From Teretinema sp964641135 (GTDB lineage: Bacteria > Spirochaetota > Spirochaetia > Treponematales > Treponemataceae): a stretch of DNA of 64,000 nucleotides. The DNA lies in the NCBI GenBank assembly GCA_964641135.1, contig CAZXJV010000003.1, positions 3,851-67,850 on the forward strand, in the 5' to 3' direction. Below the pieces are notes generated by a model that saw only the letters and a program-made list of their open reading frames with translations, had not been told where the DNA came from and made no database searches. How positions within the stretch are numbered: the first letter of the stretch is position 1; every line of letters starts with the position of its first letter. A program made the position numbers and the translations under genes. Positions 50,400 to 59,152 of this stretch are shown here, piece after piece.

Positions 50400-51140
50400 T
50401 CACAGGTCGCACATATCCTGAATCCTGTTAGTTATAACCGAAGCAACCCCTCCTGACAGCAGACGCTCCGCTTCATTTCGATCATCAACTGTCCATACCA
50501 GTGCCGGGGCCCTGGTATAGATTGGCCGTTCGGGTGACCATGGTGCCAGCCGCCGTTCAGGTTTCAGAATCGGTGCACGGGAAATAAACAGGCATTCCCG
50601 GTGACGCAGATACCAGGGGACTCCCCGGTCTGAACAGTAAATAGCGGCTGTGAGAATATCTGGCATCAGGCGTTGGCATGAAAGCAGTGCAAAGGGATTA
50701 AACGAAGAAATAATGCAGTTTCGTCTATTGTGACGCTGAAGGATTCTTTGCAAGGCCTGTGCTGTTTGTGCCGATTGAATACCGGACGTCTTGATTTCAA
50801 TATCGATGCAGATGTCAGATCCCAGGGTTTCCAGTACCTCTTCAAAAAGAGGAATGCGTTCACCGGCAAAGGCCGGGCTAAAATGTCTGCCGGCATCGAG
50901 TTTGCGAAGGGCATTAAAGGGACTATCAGCCACTTTTACATCGGAACCGGCGATACGTTTCAGATACGGGTCATGAAAAACAATCACTTCTCCGGTTGCA
51001 CACAGCTGAATATCAAGTTCGACTCCCCTGCATCCGAGCTCCCGCGCCCGCTGGAAGGCGCTGAGGGTGTTTTCAGGAGCAAGACTTGATGCCCCCCGGT
51101 GCGCAAGAACTCGCGGCCAGCCTTCAGGAAGAGGATTCAT
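50400..51140 (-). CDS. glycerophosphodiester phosphodiesterase
   Basis: The 246-residue protein has the GDPD barrel signatures: AHRGASSLAPENTLSAF with its catalytic His and Glu, VELDIQLCATGEVIVFHDPYL with metal ligands Glu, Asp and His, and IDIEIKT. No signal peptide is seen in the version starting at ATG 51140, so it is cytoplasmic and would release glycerol 3-phosphate from lipid-derived diesters. Upstream in-frame ATGs at 51179 and 51254 would add unrelated sequence. No Shine-Dalgarno is seen before 51140. It diverges from the MFS gene at 51248. Confidence 0.9.
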   Translation of the reverse strand: MNPLPEGWPRVLAHRGASSLAPENTLSAFQRARELGCRGVELDIQLCATGEVIVFHDPYLKRIAGSDVKVADSPFNALRKLDAGRHFSPAFAGERIPLFEEVLETLGSDICIDIEIKTSGIQSAQTAQALQRILQRHNRRNCIISSFNPFALLSCQRLMPDILTAAIYCSDRGVPWYLRHRECLFISRAPILKPERRLAPWSPERPIYTRAPALVWTVDDRNEAERLLSGGVASVITNRIQDMCDL

Positions 51141-51160
51141 CGTTTTTTTACCGCTTTTTT

Positions 51161-51188
51161 TTGACAGATTCACAGGCATCAGTATATC
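51161..51188 (+). promoter_or_regulatory. promoter of the GPH-type transporter gene
   Basis: TTGACA (51161-51166), a 16-nt spacer and TATATC (51183-51188) give a leader of about 50 nt before ATG 51248. Confidence 0.5.
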
Positions 51189-51247
51189 ATCAAAGCCAAC
51201 GGGCCGGATACAGCAAAAAGTTCCTTCCGGGCCGGTCGAGGGACACA

Positions 51248-52546
51248 ATGACAAAAAACACTTCCGGTTTCAGGCCCTTCTTGCCGCTCACCTTTTTGAT
51301 CGGCTTCGGCTTTTTTACCATGGGGATGATGGATCCCCTGTATGACAGCTATGTGCAGATCTTTTTAGCCCGGTACATCGATCTGAAATGGCAGATCGGT
51401 ATCATCATGTCCCTGGACAATATGCTGGCCCTGTTTTTGATCCCTGTTGTCTCGGTCTGGTCGGACCGTACCCGCAGTCCCTTCGGACGCCGTATGCCCT
51501 GGATAGTGACTCTTCTGCCCCTTTCGGCTCTTGCCTTTGCTCTGATCCCCTGGGCAGCAGGCCGATCTCTTGTTGCACTTGTCGTGCTTCTCCTTTTTCT
51601 GAACGTGTTCAAGCAGGGGGTGCGCGGTCCTGTCGTAGCCTTGATGCCGGATACCATTCCCGGCGCCTTCCGCTCCCAGGCAAACGGTGTAATAAACACA
51701 ATGGGGAACATTGCCGCCATTGTAGGGACCATCGGGCTTGCCCGTCTTATGGATGTGGATATCATGCTGCCTGTAATCGGCCGGACAAAGGATGTTCTTG
51801 CCTTCCCGGCAGGAGGACTGTTTGTACTTCTTGCAGTTTTGTTGTTGGTGCTCTTTATCCGTGAAAAACATCAGGACGAGCCGGCTGCCGGTGAACATAT
51901 ACCCTTCTTCAAGAGTTTTGCTATTGTGTTCCGCCATCAGGACCGCTCGGCCGTCTGGGTTCTGGTAAGTCTGTTTTTATGGTTTGTCGGTTATCAGGGG
52001 GTAGTTCCCTTTATTACCGAGTACAGTATCGAAACCTTTAATCTGACGAGCGGACAGGGCCCTCTTTCAATGGGGATGGTTGGTATCTCGGGTGCCCTGT
52101 GCGCCATTCCCATGGGCTATGCCGCCAGCCGCTGGGGGCGCAGGCGTGTTATCCGTATTTGTCTTGCAGCAGTTTCGGTCCTTACCGTCGGGGCCTTCCT
52201 CCTTGTTCCGGCAGGACGTGCTGCCGGCATATCTGTTTCGCTGCTAACCCTCATCTTCTGGTCAATCATGTTTTTGTACGGAATGTTCTGGATCGGTGTT
52301 GTTGCTAATTCGTTCCCCATGCTGTGGCAGATGGCCCGCTACGACAACATCGGGGTCTACACCGGACTGTACTACACTTTTTCACAGCTTGCGGCTATTG
52401 TTGCCCCGGCTTTAAGCGGGGCGGTGATAGACCTGACCGGCAAGCGCTGGATGTTCCTTTTTTGCGCTGTCTTTTTTGCCCTTGCCAACCTGACTATGAG
52501 CCGGGTTACCGGCGGAGAAAAGGAATCGGCTCCGGTACAGGATTGA
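51248..52546 (+). CDS. MFS sugar transporter of the GPH/SLC45-like type
   Basis: The 432-residue protein has twelve hydrophobic segments and the GPH/SLC45 marker SDRTRSPFGRRMPWI after the second segment, where the Arg-rich loop follows Asp. This suggests a cation-coupled sugar or glycoside carrier, but the substrate is not readable. ATG 51248 follows GAGGGAC by about 4 nt and is preferred to the frame open at 51086, which would read through the divergent promoter region. It is followed by the MATE gene after 84 bp. Confidence 0.88.
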   Translation: MTKNTSGFRPFLPLTFLIGFGFFTMGMMDPLYDSYVQIFLARYIDLKWQIGIIMSLDNMLALFLIPVVSVWSDRTRSPFGRRMPWIVTLLPLSALAFALIPWAAGRSLVALVVLLLFLNVFKQGVRGPVVALMPDTIPGAFRSQANGVINTMGNIAAIVGTIGLARLMDVDIMLPVIGRTKDVLAFPAGGLFVLLAVLLLVLFIREKHQDEPAAGEHIPFFKSFAIVFRHQDRSAVWVLVSLFLWFVGYQGVVPFITEYSIETFNLTSGQGPLSMGMVGISGALCAIPMGYAASRWGRRRVIRICLAAVSVLTVGAFLLVPAGRAAGISVSLLTLIFWSIMFLYGMFWIGVVANSFPMLWQMARYDNIGVYTGLYYTFSQLAAIVAPALSGAVIDLTGKRWMFLFCAVFFALANLTMSRVTGGEKESAPVQD

Positions 52547-52630
52547 CCAGGTACGAAAGAGAACAGGGTCAGAAACGCACCCGGACTCCCCCTTGTTATT
52601 CCTTTTCCGACAGGATACCATGACATCCTC

Positions 52631-54016
52631 ATGAAAGATCTTACATCCGGCAGCGAGGTCAAGCTCATCCTGCTTTTTACCCTGCCCATGCTTGTTGGCA
52701 ATGCGTTTCAGCAATTGTATAACCTGGTAGACACCGTTATTGTCGGCCGATGGGTCGGAAAGGAAGCCCTGGGTGCTGTAGGCCAGGCGTTTCCGGTTAT
52801 TTTTATTTCTGTAGCACTTGTTATGGGCTTTGGTATGGCTGCCAATGTCCTTATTGCCCAGTATTTTGGGGCTGGAAACCGTGAACGTGTCCAGGCTGCC
52901 ATAGATACAACCCTTGTTGTCGTGTTCCGCTTTGCGCTGGTAGTAACCGTTGCCGGTCTTTTTCTGGCTCCGGCAATCCTGCGTCTGATGGGTACCCCTG
53001 CCGACGTTATGGACGGGGCTGTCCTGTATTTGCGGATCATCTTTGCAGGTTTTATACCCAGTTTTGGCTATAACGCAGTAAGTGCCATCCTGCGTGGCCT
53101 GGGCGATTCCCGTACCCCCTTATATGCCCTTATCATCGCAACCCTGATAAATATCGCGCTTGATCTGGTATTTGTTCTTGTGTGCGGCTGGGGAATTGCC
53201 GGAGTCGGCGTTGCTACCGTGATTGCCCAGCTGGCATCCTTTATCTGGACAATACTGTACCTGCGTAAAAAAAACAGGTCTGTAACTATACGTCTGATCG
53301 GTCTCAAGATGGATCAACAGATGTTCAAGGATTCTTTGCGTATGGGCTTACCGGCCGGAATTCAGCAGGCTCTGGTCGGCGGCGGCCTTATGGCGTTAAC
53401 GGCAGTGGTAAACAGTTTTGGAACCAATACCGTCGCTGCGTTTTCAGCTGTCAGCAAACTTGATGCCTTTGTAAGCATGCCGGCCATGAATATCGGGATG
53501 GCAGTATCCACCTTTACCGGCCAGAATCTGGGTGCGGGACGCCGTGACCGTGTCAGCCGCGGCCTTAAGGCCGCACTGGCTATGGCCATGTCTATTACCG
53601 TCTTTCTTGCGGGTGCACTGTTCATCCGCGGAGATTTTATGATCGCCCTTTTTTCCCCCGATTCCGAAGTAATCCGCATCGGTAGCGAGTATCTCAAGAT
53701 TGTTGCGCTGGGCTATGTCGCACATACACTGATGTTTGCGTATATGGGTGTGGTGCGCGGAGCAGGTGAAACGGTGTTTCCCATGCTTATGTCTTTATTG
53801 GGTATGTGGGTGATCCGTATACCCCTTGCGAACCTGCTGTCGCGGTACTGGGGTACGGCCGGTATCTGGTGGGCGATTACCCTGGGCTTTTGTGCAAGTG
53901 CGGCCGGTTCAATCCTGTACTACCTGTTCGGACCCTGGTACAAAAAGGTTATAGTGCGTCCTGCAGGCGATGTGTCACCTGCAGTTTCAGCCGGAATTCC
54001 TGCTCAGGACAGTTGA
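52631..54016 (+). CDS. MATE family multidrug/cation efflux protein
   Basis: The 461-residue integral membrane protein has twelve helices in two halves. The first is marked by LFTLPMLVGNAFQQLYNLVDTVIVG and a GQAFP-type loop, the second by a similar SLRMGLPAGIQQALVG start. MATE transporters extrude drugs or metabolites with Na+ or H+; the substrate is unknown. The start is weakly supported, because AGGAT lies 14 nt upstream. The 3' end overlaps the convergent CYTH gene by 13 bp. Confidence 0.92.
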   Translation: MKDLTSGSEVKLILLFTLPMLVGNAFQQLYNLVDTVIVGRWVGKEALGAVGQAFPVIFISVALVMGFGMAANVLIAQYFGAGNRERVQAAIDTTLVVVFRFALVVTVAGLFLAPAILRLMGTPADVMDGAVLYLRIIFAGFIPSFGYNAVSAILRGLGDSRTPLYALIIATLINIALDLVFVLVCGWGIAGVGVATVIAQLASFIWTILYLRKKNRSVTIRLIGLKMDQQMFKDSLRMGLPAGIQQALVGGGLMALTAVVNSFGTNTVAAFSAVSKLDAFVSMPAMNIGMAVSTFTGQNLGAGRRDRVSRGLKAALAMAMSITVFLAGALFIRGDFMIALFSPDSEVIRIGSEYLKIVALGYVAHTLMFAYMGVVRGAGETVFPMLMSLLGMWVIRIPLANLLSRYWGTAGIWWAITLGFCASAAGSILYYLFGPWYKKVIVRPAGDVSPAVSAGIPAQDS

Positions 54017-54585
54017 GACTGTTCCGCTTCGGCCAGCATCTCGGTATAAAAACGCGGTTCCAGATCATCTTCACCCAGGCCGCACAGGGCAAGGGCTGAT
54101 CTCAGGGCAGACGCTGCTGCATCAACCTGTGCCGTATCCGCGTCGGGTACAAGAATTTCCGCTTCCAGGAACCACCCAAGCCGGTCAACCAGCGACAGTT
54201 CTATCGTTACTGCAGTATCGTCGTCCGCTTTCCAGTCCCATACTTCGGTATGTTTACGTTTGGTTATGTACGGAGAAAAATCAAGATCAGTCAGTAAAAT
54301 TTCGAACGAGTCACGATCGGTCACGCAAAACTCACGTTCGTCATTCACTTCAAGGGCGCCGCGCACTTCCTTCCGTTTGTAGGTAACTGTGCTGTTTCCG
54401 TTTTCTTCGCGCAGTCTCAGCTTTACCGCCCGGCCGGGGGCGTTTGCCTCATCCGGCTGTGTGCCGTTTTTGCGCCAGTAGCTGTCATTTTTTACAACAG
54501 CGCAGCGGAACACCGCGCCGGCATCAAGCCGGCCGCGGACCGCCCGGGGATCGGCAACCCTGGCCTTGATTTCTATTTCAGTCAT
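54004..54585 (-). CDS. CYTH-domain protein (class IV adenylate cyclase/thiamine-triphosphatase-like)
   Basis: The 193-residue protein starts with the CYTH signature TEIEIKARV (ExExK), then has VKLRLREENGNSTVTYKRKE, an alternating Glu/Lys/Arg tunnel pattern, and VTIELSLVDRLGWFLEAEI near 130. Such enzymes bind triphosphates and act as adenylate cyclases or thiamine/inorganic triphosphatases; the sequence does not choose between them. It lies 18 bp after gpmI in the same direction. The start codon has only a weak ribosome-binding site. Confidence 0.85.
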   Translation of the reverse strand: MTEIEIKARVADPRAVRGRLDAGAVFRCAVVKNDSYWRKNGTQPDEANAPGRAVKLRLREENGNSTVTYKRKEVRGALEVNDEREFCVTDRDSFEILLTDLDFSPYITKRKHTEVWDWKADDDTAVTIELSLVDRLGWFLEAEILVPDADTAQVDAAASALRSALALCGLGEDDLEPRFYTEMLAEAEQSQLS

Positions 54586-54603
54586 GGCTGCCGTATCCTG
54601 AGC

Positions 54604-56262
54604 TTAGTTCCAGTCAAGGACAGACTGATCGTAATCTGCCGGAGCCTGGTAGCCCAGAAGCTCCATACAGGTTGCGGCAAGACTGGAAATTCCAAGACCT
54701 TCTTTCAGCGCTGGTTTGTATTCACCCTTTGCTACCGGATCGAACAGGATGCAGGGTACCGGGTTCAGCGAGTGGCTGGTCTTTGCCTTGGGGCTGCCGT
54801 CAGCCTTGCGCGAAACAGCGCCGGTTTTTTTGTCATGCTCGTACATGTCGTCTGCGTTTCCGTGGTCGGCGCTCAGGATAAGGACGCCGCCTGCCCCTTC
54901 AACCGCCTTTCGCAGGCGCGCGATCTGCAGGTCCATCGCCTCCATGGAGCACAGGACCGCCTGGTAGTTTCCGGTGTGGCCGACCATGTCGCCGTTGGGG
55001 AAGTTAAGCCGGATAAAATCGTACTTGCCGGAGGGGATTGCTTCCAGCACTGCATCGGTGATTTCGGCGCACTTCATCCAGGGGCGCTGTTCAAAAGGCA
55101 GTACGTCGCTGCGGATTTCCACATAGCTTTCCAGTTTTTCATCGAATTTGCCAAGCTTGTTGCCGTTAAAGAAGTAGGTTACATGGCCGTATTTCTGTGT
55201 TTCGCTGATTGCAAGGGTTCGCACTCCGCTTGCAGCAAGGTATTCGCCCATGGTGCGGTCAATGGCCGGGGGGGTGACCAGGTACTGGGCGGGGATGTGG
55301 AGGTCGCCGTCATATTCCATCATTCCTGCATATTCCACTGCCGGTACGCGGACTCGGTCGAATTTGTCGAATTCGGCTCCGGTTTCAAAGGCTGCGGTCA
55401 GCTCAAGGGCGCGGTCTCCGCGGAAGTTGAAGTAGATGACAGAGTCGCCGTCTTCAATAGTGCCGACCGGTTTTTCGTTTTCTGCTATTACAAACTCTTT
55501 AAGATCCTGGTCGATGATACCGGGGATCTCTTTTCTCCAGGTTTCAATGGCTTCGTGTGCGCTTGCGAACTGGCGGCCTTTTCCCAGAACATGGACGTTC
55601 CAGCCGCGTTCAACCATTGACCAGTCTGCGTTGTAGCGGTCCATGGTAATAAACATGCGTCCGCCGCCTGATGCAATGCGGTAGTCCACTCCTTTGGCAT
55701 TGATGTCTTTGAGCCAGAGTTCAAAGGGGTCAATATAGTCAAGGGCGCTGGTTTCACCGACGTCGCGGCCGTCCAGAAGGGTATGGACTCGGGCGGTTTT
55801 AACGCCTTCTTCGGCAGCTTTTTTAAGCATTGCCTTCAGGTGGTCAATGTGGGAATGTACGTTTCCATCAGAAAAAAGACCTATAAAATGAAGTTTTCCG
55901 CCGGTTTTCTGCACATTGGCGATGAGTTTTTTCCAGGTGTCTCCTGCAAACATGGCTCCGGTTTCGATAGATCCTGATACCAGTTTTGCTCCCTGGGCAA
56001 ATACGCGTCCGCAGCCGATGGCGTTGTGGCCTACTTCGCTGTTGCCCATGTCGTCATCGGAAGGCAGTCCTACGGCGGTGCCGTGGGCTTTCAGTTTGGT
56101 TGTGGGGCAGGTTTTGCCGAGGGAGGCAAGAGCTGCCATGTGTGCATCGGCAACTGCGTCGCCTTCGCTGTACTGTCCGTATCCGACACCGTCCATAATA
56201 ACCAGTACTACCGGGCCGGTGCGTCCCTTCCATTTGGTGTTTTTATTCAGTGCGTTGACCAT
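54604..56262 (-). CDS. gpmI: 2,3-bisphosphoglycerate-independent phosphoglycerate mutase
   Basis: The 552-residue glycolytic enzyme interconverts 3- and 2-phosphoglycerate using Mn2+. Motifs are VLVIMDGVGYG at the start, DDDMGNSEVGHNAIGCGR with the phosphorylated Ser, LLDGRDVGETS, FNFRGDRALEL and LSADHGNADDMYEHD. Length agrees with the family. ATG 56262 has AAGGAG 5 nt upstream, better than the in-frame ATG 56283. It is followed by the CYTH gene. Upstream is a 250-bp gap that also holds the divergent outer-membrane gene leader. Confidence 0.96.
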   Translation of the reverse strand: MVNALNKNTKWKGRTGPVVLVIMDGVGYGQYSEGDAVADAHMAALASLGKTCPTTKLKAHGTAVGLPSDDDMGNSEVGHNAIGCGRVFAQGAKLVSGSIETGAMFAGDTWKKLIANVQKTGGKLHFIGLFSDGNVHSHIDHLKAMLKKAAEEGVKTARVHTLLDGRDVGETSALDYIDPFELWLKDINAKGVDYRIASGGGRMFITMDRYNADWSMVERGWNVHVLGKGRQFASAHEAIETWRKEIPGIIDQDLKEFVIAENEKPVGTIEDGDSVIYFNFRGDRALELTAAFETGAEFDKFDRVRVPAVEYAGMMEYDGDLHIPAQYLVTPPAIDRTMGEYLAASGVRTLAISETQKYGHVTYFFNGNKLGKFDEKLESYVEIRSDVLPFEQRPWMKCAEITDAVLEAIPSGKYDFIRLNFPNGDMVGHTGNYQAVLCSMEAMDLQIARLRKAVEGAGGVLILSADHGNADDMYEHDKKTGAVSRKADGSPKAKTSHSLNPVPCILFDPVAKGEYKPALKEGLGISSLAATCMELLGYQAPADYDQSVLDWN

Positions 56263-56514
56263 ATATGCTCCTTGGAATGTCAATAAAAGTGTTGTGTTAC
56301 GCTTAATGTACCGGTTTTAAGGTGCTTGGGCAAGGCGGACTGTGTGTTCCATTTGTAGTACCGAAAAAATATATGTTCGGACCTATCCGGTAGAGAGGAT
56401 TGAAAATTCGTAAATAAAGCATTAAAAAACAAAAAACTGGAAACACCGGGGGGCGGGTTTATACTGAACTCAACCGGTACTGTGCCGGTATAGTTCCTAA
56501 GGAGGAATGTAATC

Positions 56515-57516
56515 ATGAAAAAGCTCGCTCTGTTCGTCGCTGTTGTTTTGCTGGTCTCCATTACCGGCCTGTTTGCCGATGATGCAAAGGTCCTTCCGTC
56601 CCGTGTCATCCGCCTGACCACCGCCCCTACCTACATATTCACCACCGGTGAGTATGATGATAAGGGAAAATTCCATGAAAAAAAATCAGGGGAAGGCAAT
56701 GCACAAGCCTTTAATCTGGGTTTCGCTCTTGAGTATGGTGTTAATGACTTTATCAGTGCTGCCGTTCAATGGGCACCGGGCTGGACATTGTGGTCAGAGG
56801 TTGATACTGATGAGTATCCGCAGAAGGTAAATGTTAATGGTCTGTTTGATCTATTTGCAGGAGCAAAAATTCAGCTGGTAGGTTCTGCTGCCCCTGTTAA
56901 AAGTGACACCATCCGTCTTGCAATTGCCCCTGGTGTAAAGATTCCCATGCCCGGAGTTGACTTTAAGGCGCAGGGTGATAAGGCGATGTACGGTCAGGAT
57001 TTTACAGGTTCCGAACTTGAAAAACATGCCTGGGGCTTTGGCGGTCGCTTCTATACAGATTTTATTCTGTCAGAAGCTTTTTACATAAATGTATATGCTG
57101 AATACATTCAGTACCTTGAGCGAAAAGGTGTTGTGTTAATGCCGGTACCATCGATGATGGCTGGAATGGCGACAGTTGATGTAAACTATGGCTACGACCT
57201 GACCTTTGAGTTGGAGCCGCATTTTGATGCATCTCTTGGTGATGGTATCATATTTGGTGCCGGCGTACCTTTGCGGTACAAGATGGCTCCGGCAACGAAA
57301 GCAAAAGGGCTTATGAAAGACCTATATTTTGAAAATGATATTTTAAATTCCAAATCTACCTCAACCTTAAGTATTTCCCCAAGCATCAATTTCTTCTTCA
57401 TGAAAGCATTTATTCCTACAGAGATCGGGGTGAATTATAACATTCCGCTGTATGGAACAAGCAGCACCGCTGCACATTCTGTCACCCTGAAAATCAAGAA
57501 CTATATGAAGTTCTAA
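56515..57516 (+). CDS. predicted outer-membrane beta-barrel porin
   Basis: The 333-residue protein has a signal peptide (KKLALFVAVVLLVSITGLFA, cleavage near residue 22). The mature chain has many alternating aromatic and small residues, and it ends in Phe (KNYMKF), a usual outer-membrane barrel terminus. Repeated strands such as FNLGFALEYGVNDFISAAVQ and WGFGGRFYTDFILSEAFYINVYAEYIQ (split) are visible. AAGGAGG lies 8 nt before the ATG. Strong GCCGCCC terminator after the stop. Codon use is slightly more AT-rich than neighbours. Porin function is inferred, specificity unknown. Confidence 0.75.
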   Translation: MKKLALFVAVVLLVSITGLFADDAKVLPSRVIRLTTAPTYIFTTGEYDDKGKFHEKKSGEGNAQAFNLGFALEYGVNDFISAAVQWAPGWTLWSEVDTDEYPQKVNVNGLFDLFAGAKIQLVGSAAPVKSDTIRLAIAPGVKIPMPGVDFKAQGDKAMYGQDFTGSELEKHAWGFGGRFYTDFILSEAFYINVYAEYIQYLERKGVVLMPVPSMMAGMATVDVNYGYDLTFELEPHFDASLGDGIIFGAGVPLRYKMAPATKAKGLMKDLYFENDILNSKSTSTLSISPSINFFFMKAFIPTEIGVNYNIPLYGTSSTAAHSVTLKIKNYMKF

Positions 57517-57540
57517 GCTGAAGAGTGTATGACGAACAAT

Positions 57541-57565
57541 GCCGCCCGGGAGGGCGGCTTTATTT
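57541..57565 (+). terminator. terminator after the beta-barrel gene
   Basis: GCCGCCC (57541-57547) pairs with GGGCGGC (57552-57558) over a 4-nt loop and is followed by TTTATTTT. Its tail adjoins the promoter of the antitoxin-like gene. Confidence 0.85.
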
Positions 57566-57568
57566 TAC

Positions 57569-57597
57569 TTGAAATGACCAGGAAAAGGTCTTATAGT
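57569..57597 (+). promoter_or_regulatory. promoter of the antitoxin-like gene
   Basis: TTGAAA (57569-57574), a 17-nt spacer and TATAGT (57592-57597) end 6 nt before ATG 57604, implying a leaderless mRNA. Confidence 0.65.
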
Positions 57598-57603
57598 AGT
57601 CAT

Positions 57604-57846
57604 ATGAAGACTATTTCTGTTTCGCAACTAAAGGCTCATCTCAGTTCAGAGTTAAAGCTGGTGCAAGAGGGTGTTGAGGTAGTTGTTCTTGATCACAGGC
57701 ATCCTGTGGCAAAGATTGTTCCCTTTGATGCCGCTTCTTTGTATATACGGGAAGCAACAGTACCATATACCTTTGAGCCTCTTGAAGCCCTTACAAATCA
57801 CGACCCCTTACAAGCACTTGATATGGAAAGACAGATATCCTTGTAA
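57604..57846 (+). CDS. Phd/YefM-family antitoxin-like protein without adjacent toxin
   Basis: The 80-residue protein matches the Phd/YefM fold at its N-terminus (MKTISVSQLKAHLSSELKLV with the QLKAHL start, then VVVLDHRHPVAKIVPFD). Such proteins bind DNA and neutralise a toxin through the C-terminal part. No PIN, RelE or other toxin gene follows. The stop abuts the convergent flavodiiron gene directly. The DNA-binding half is conserved and the rest is short, so this may be an orphan antitoxin or a stand-alone repressor. ATG 57604 is fixed by the promoter spacing and lack of a Shine-Dalgarno. Confidence 0.8.
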   Translation: MKTISVSQLKAHLSSELKLVQEGVEVVVLDHRHPVAKIVPFDAASLYIREATVPYTFEPLEALTNHDPLQALDMERQISL

Positions 57847-59064
57847 TCAGCTTCCTTTTACAAGTCGGGCGAGTTGGGCGCCCCGTTCGCGGAGGAGGTC
57901 CAGATCTTCGGATGAGGGAAGACCCTGCCACTCTACCGGCTCTATGCTGTCCCATTTCAGACTTTCAATCTTTTCTTCATATTCTTTTTTAGCACCGCCA
58001 ACCCAGCCCCAGCTGCCCAGACGCAGCGCCTTCTTGCCGGTAAAATGCTTGCGCTGAAACAGATCCAGGATATGGGCCATGGGCGGGAACATCTTGTACT
58101 CATAGGTCGGCATGGCAAGTACCAGACCTGCCGCTTTGTAGGCATCAGCAAGAACGAAGGAGGCATCAGTATCCGGAATCTGATGAATCGTACAGGGGAC
58201 ACCCTCAGATGCAATCCCTTCCAGAACTGCATCTACTCCCTGCCTCGTGTACCCGTACATGGAACCCCAGATAACGCATATCTCTTTTTCGCAAGGAGTG
58301 GTCCCGGTATTATACCCGGCATAACGCGCGTAACGATTGATGATTTCGGACGGCTTGGTACGCCAGATAATACCGTGACTGGGGGCGACCACCTTGACCG
58401 GAAGACCTCCCAGCTGTGCCAGCGCCTTTGTCACAAAGGTTGAAAAACTGGCTACAATGTTGGCGTAGTACCGCAGCGATTCAGCTTCATAAAAAGCATG
58501 TTCCTGGGCGTTGAACTGGTCATCAAAAATTCGCTCTCCCAGTTTGCCGTATGAACCAAAGCCATCGCAGGAAAAAAGAATACCGTTTACACGGTCAAAA
58601 CTCATCATGGTTTCAGGCCAGTGGATGTTAGGGGTTTCAAAGAATTCCAGAACAGGTCCGCCCAGATCAAGTGTGTCGCCTGTTTTTACCTGACGCAGGT
58701 TGTTCGGTATCTTGAAGAATTTTTCCACCATGGCAATACCCTTCGGTGTCGAAATGATCTGTACATCGGGATTTCGCCTGCGAATCTCGGTTATATAGGC
58801 TGTGTGATCCGGCTCAAGATGGTTCAAAACCAGGTAATCAATGTCCTCGAAGCGGCTGCCTGCCTCGGCAAGCTGGGTTTCGAACTGGCTTATGGAGCCG
58901 GCCCAGTCTTTTGCCAGATCTATAAGGGCTGTTTTTTCGCCTTTCAGCAGGTATGAGTTAAGGGTTACCCCGTGCGGAATGGGCCAGATGCCCTCAAAAC
59001 GGGTATCAGTAGTAATATCTGCATGTATAGCCCATACGTTGGAAGCTATCTCGTGAGCGTGCAT
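57847..59064 (-). CDS. flavodiiron protein (A-type flavoprotein)
   Basis: The 405-residue protein has a metallo-beta-lactamase-like domain with diiron ligands HLEPDH near residue 81 and a C-terminal flavodoxin domain from about residue 255 (WGSMYGYTRQGVDAVLEGIA) that binds FMN. Such enzymes reduce O2 or NO to protect anaerobes. There is no rubredoxin domain, so reduction needs a separate partner. The ATG is preceded by GGAGGTG. It is opposite the antitoxin gene with no gap. Confidence 0.93.
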   Translation of the reverse strand: MHAHEIASNVWAIHADITTDTRFEGIWPIPHGVTLNSYLLKGEKTALIDLAKDWAGSISQFETQLAEAGSRFEDIDYLVLNHLEPDHTAYITEIRRRNPDVQIISTPKGIAMVEKFFKIPNNLRQVKTGDTLDLGGPVLEFFETPNIHWPETMMSFDRVNGILFSCDGFGSYGKLGERIFDDQFNAQEHAFYEAESLRYYANIVASFSTFVTKALAQLGGLPVKVVAPSHGIIWRTKPSEIINRYARYAGYNTGTTPCEKEICVIWGSMYGYTRQGVDAVLEGIASEGVPCTIHQIPDTDASFVLADAYKAAGLVLAMPTYEYKMFPPMAHILDLFQRKHFTGKKALRLGSWGWVGGAKKEYEEKIESLKWDSIEPVEWQGLPSSEDLDLLRERGAQLARLVKGS

Positions 59065-59152
59065 AGTGCACCTCCATAGTCATAATTTTTATCAGCATAC
59101 CAAACCTGCAGACTTTTTCCAACAGGTCAAAATAGGGTACACTGTCACACAC

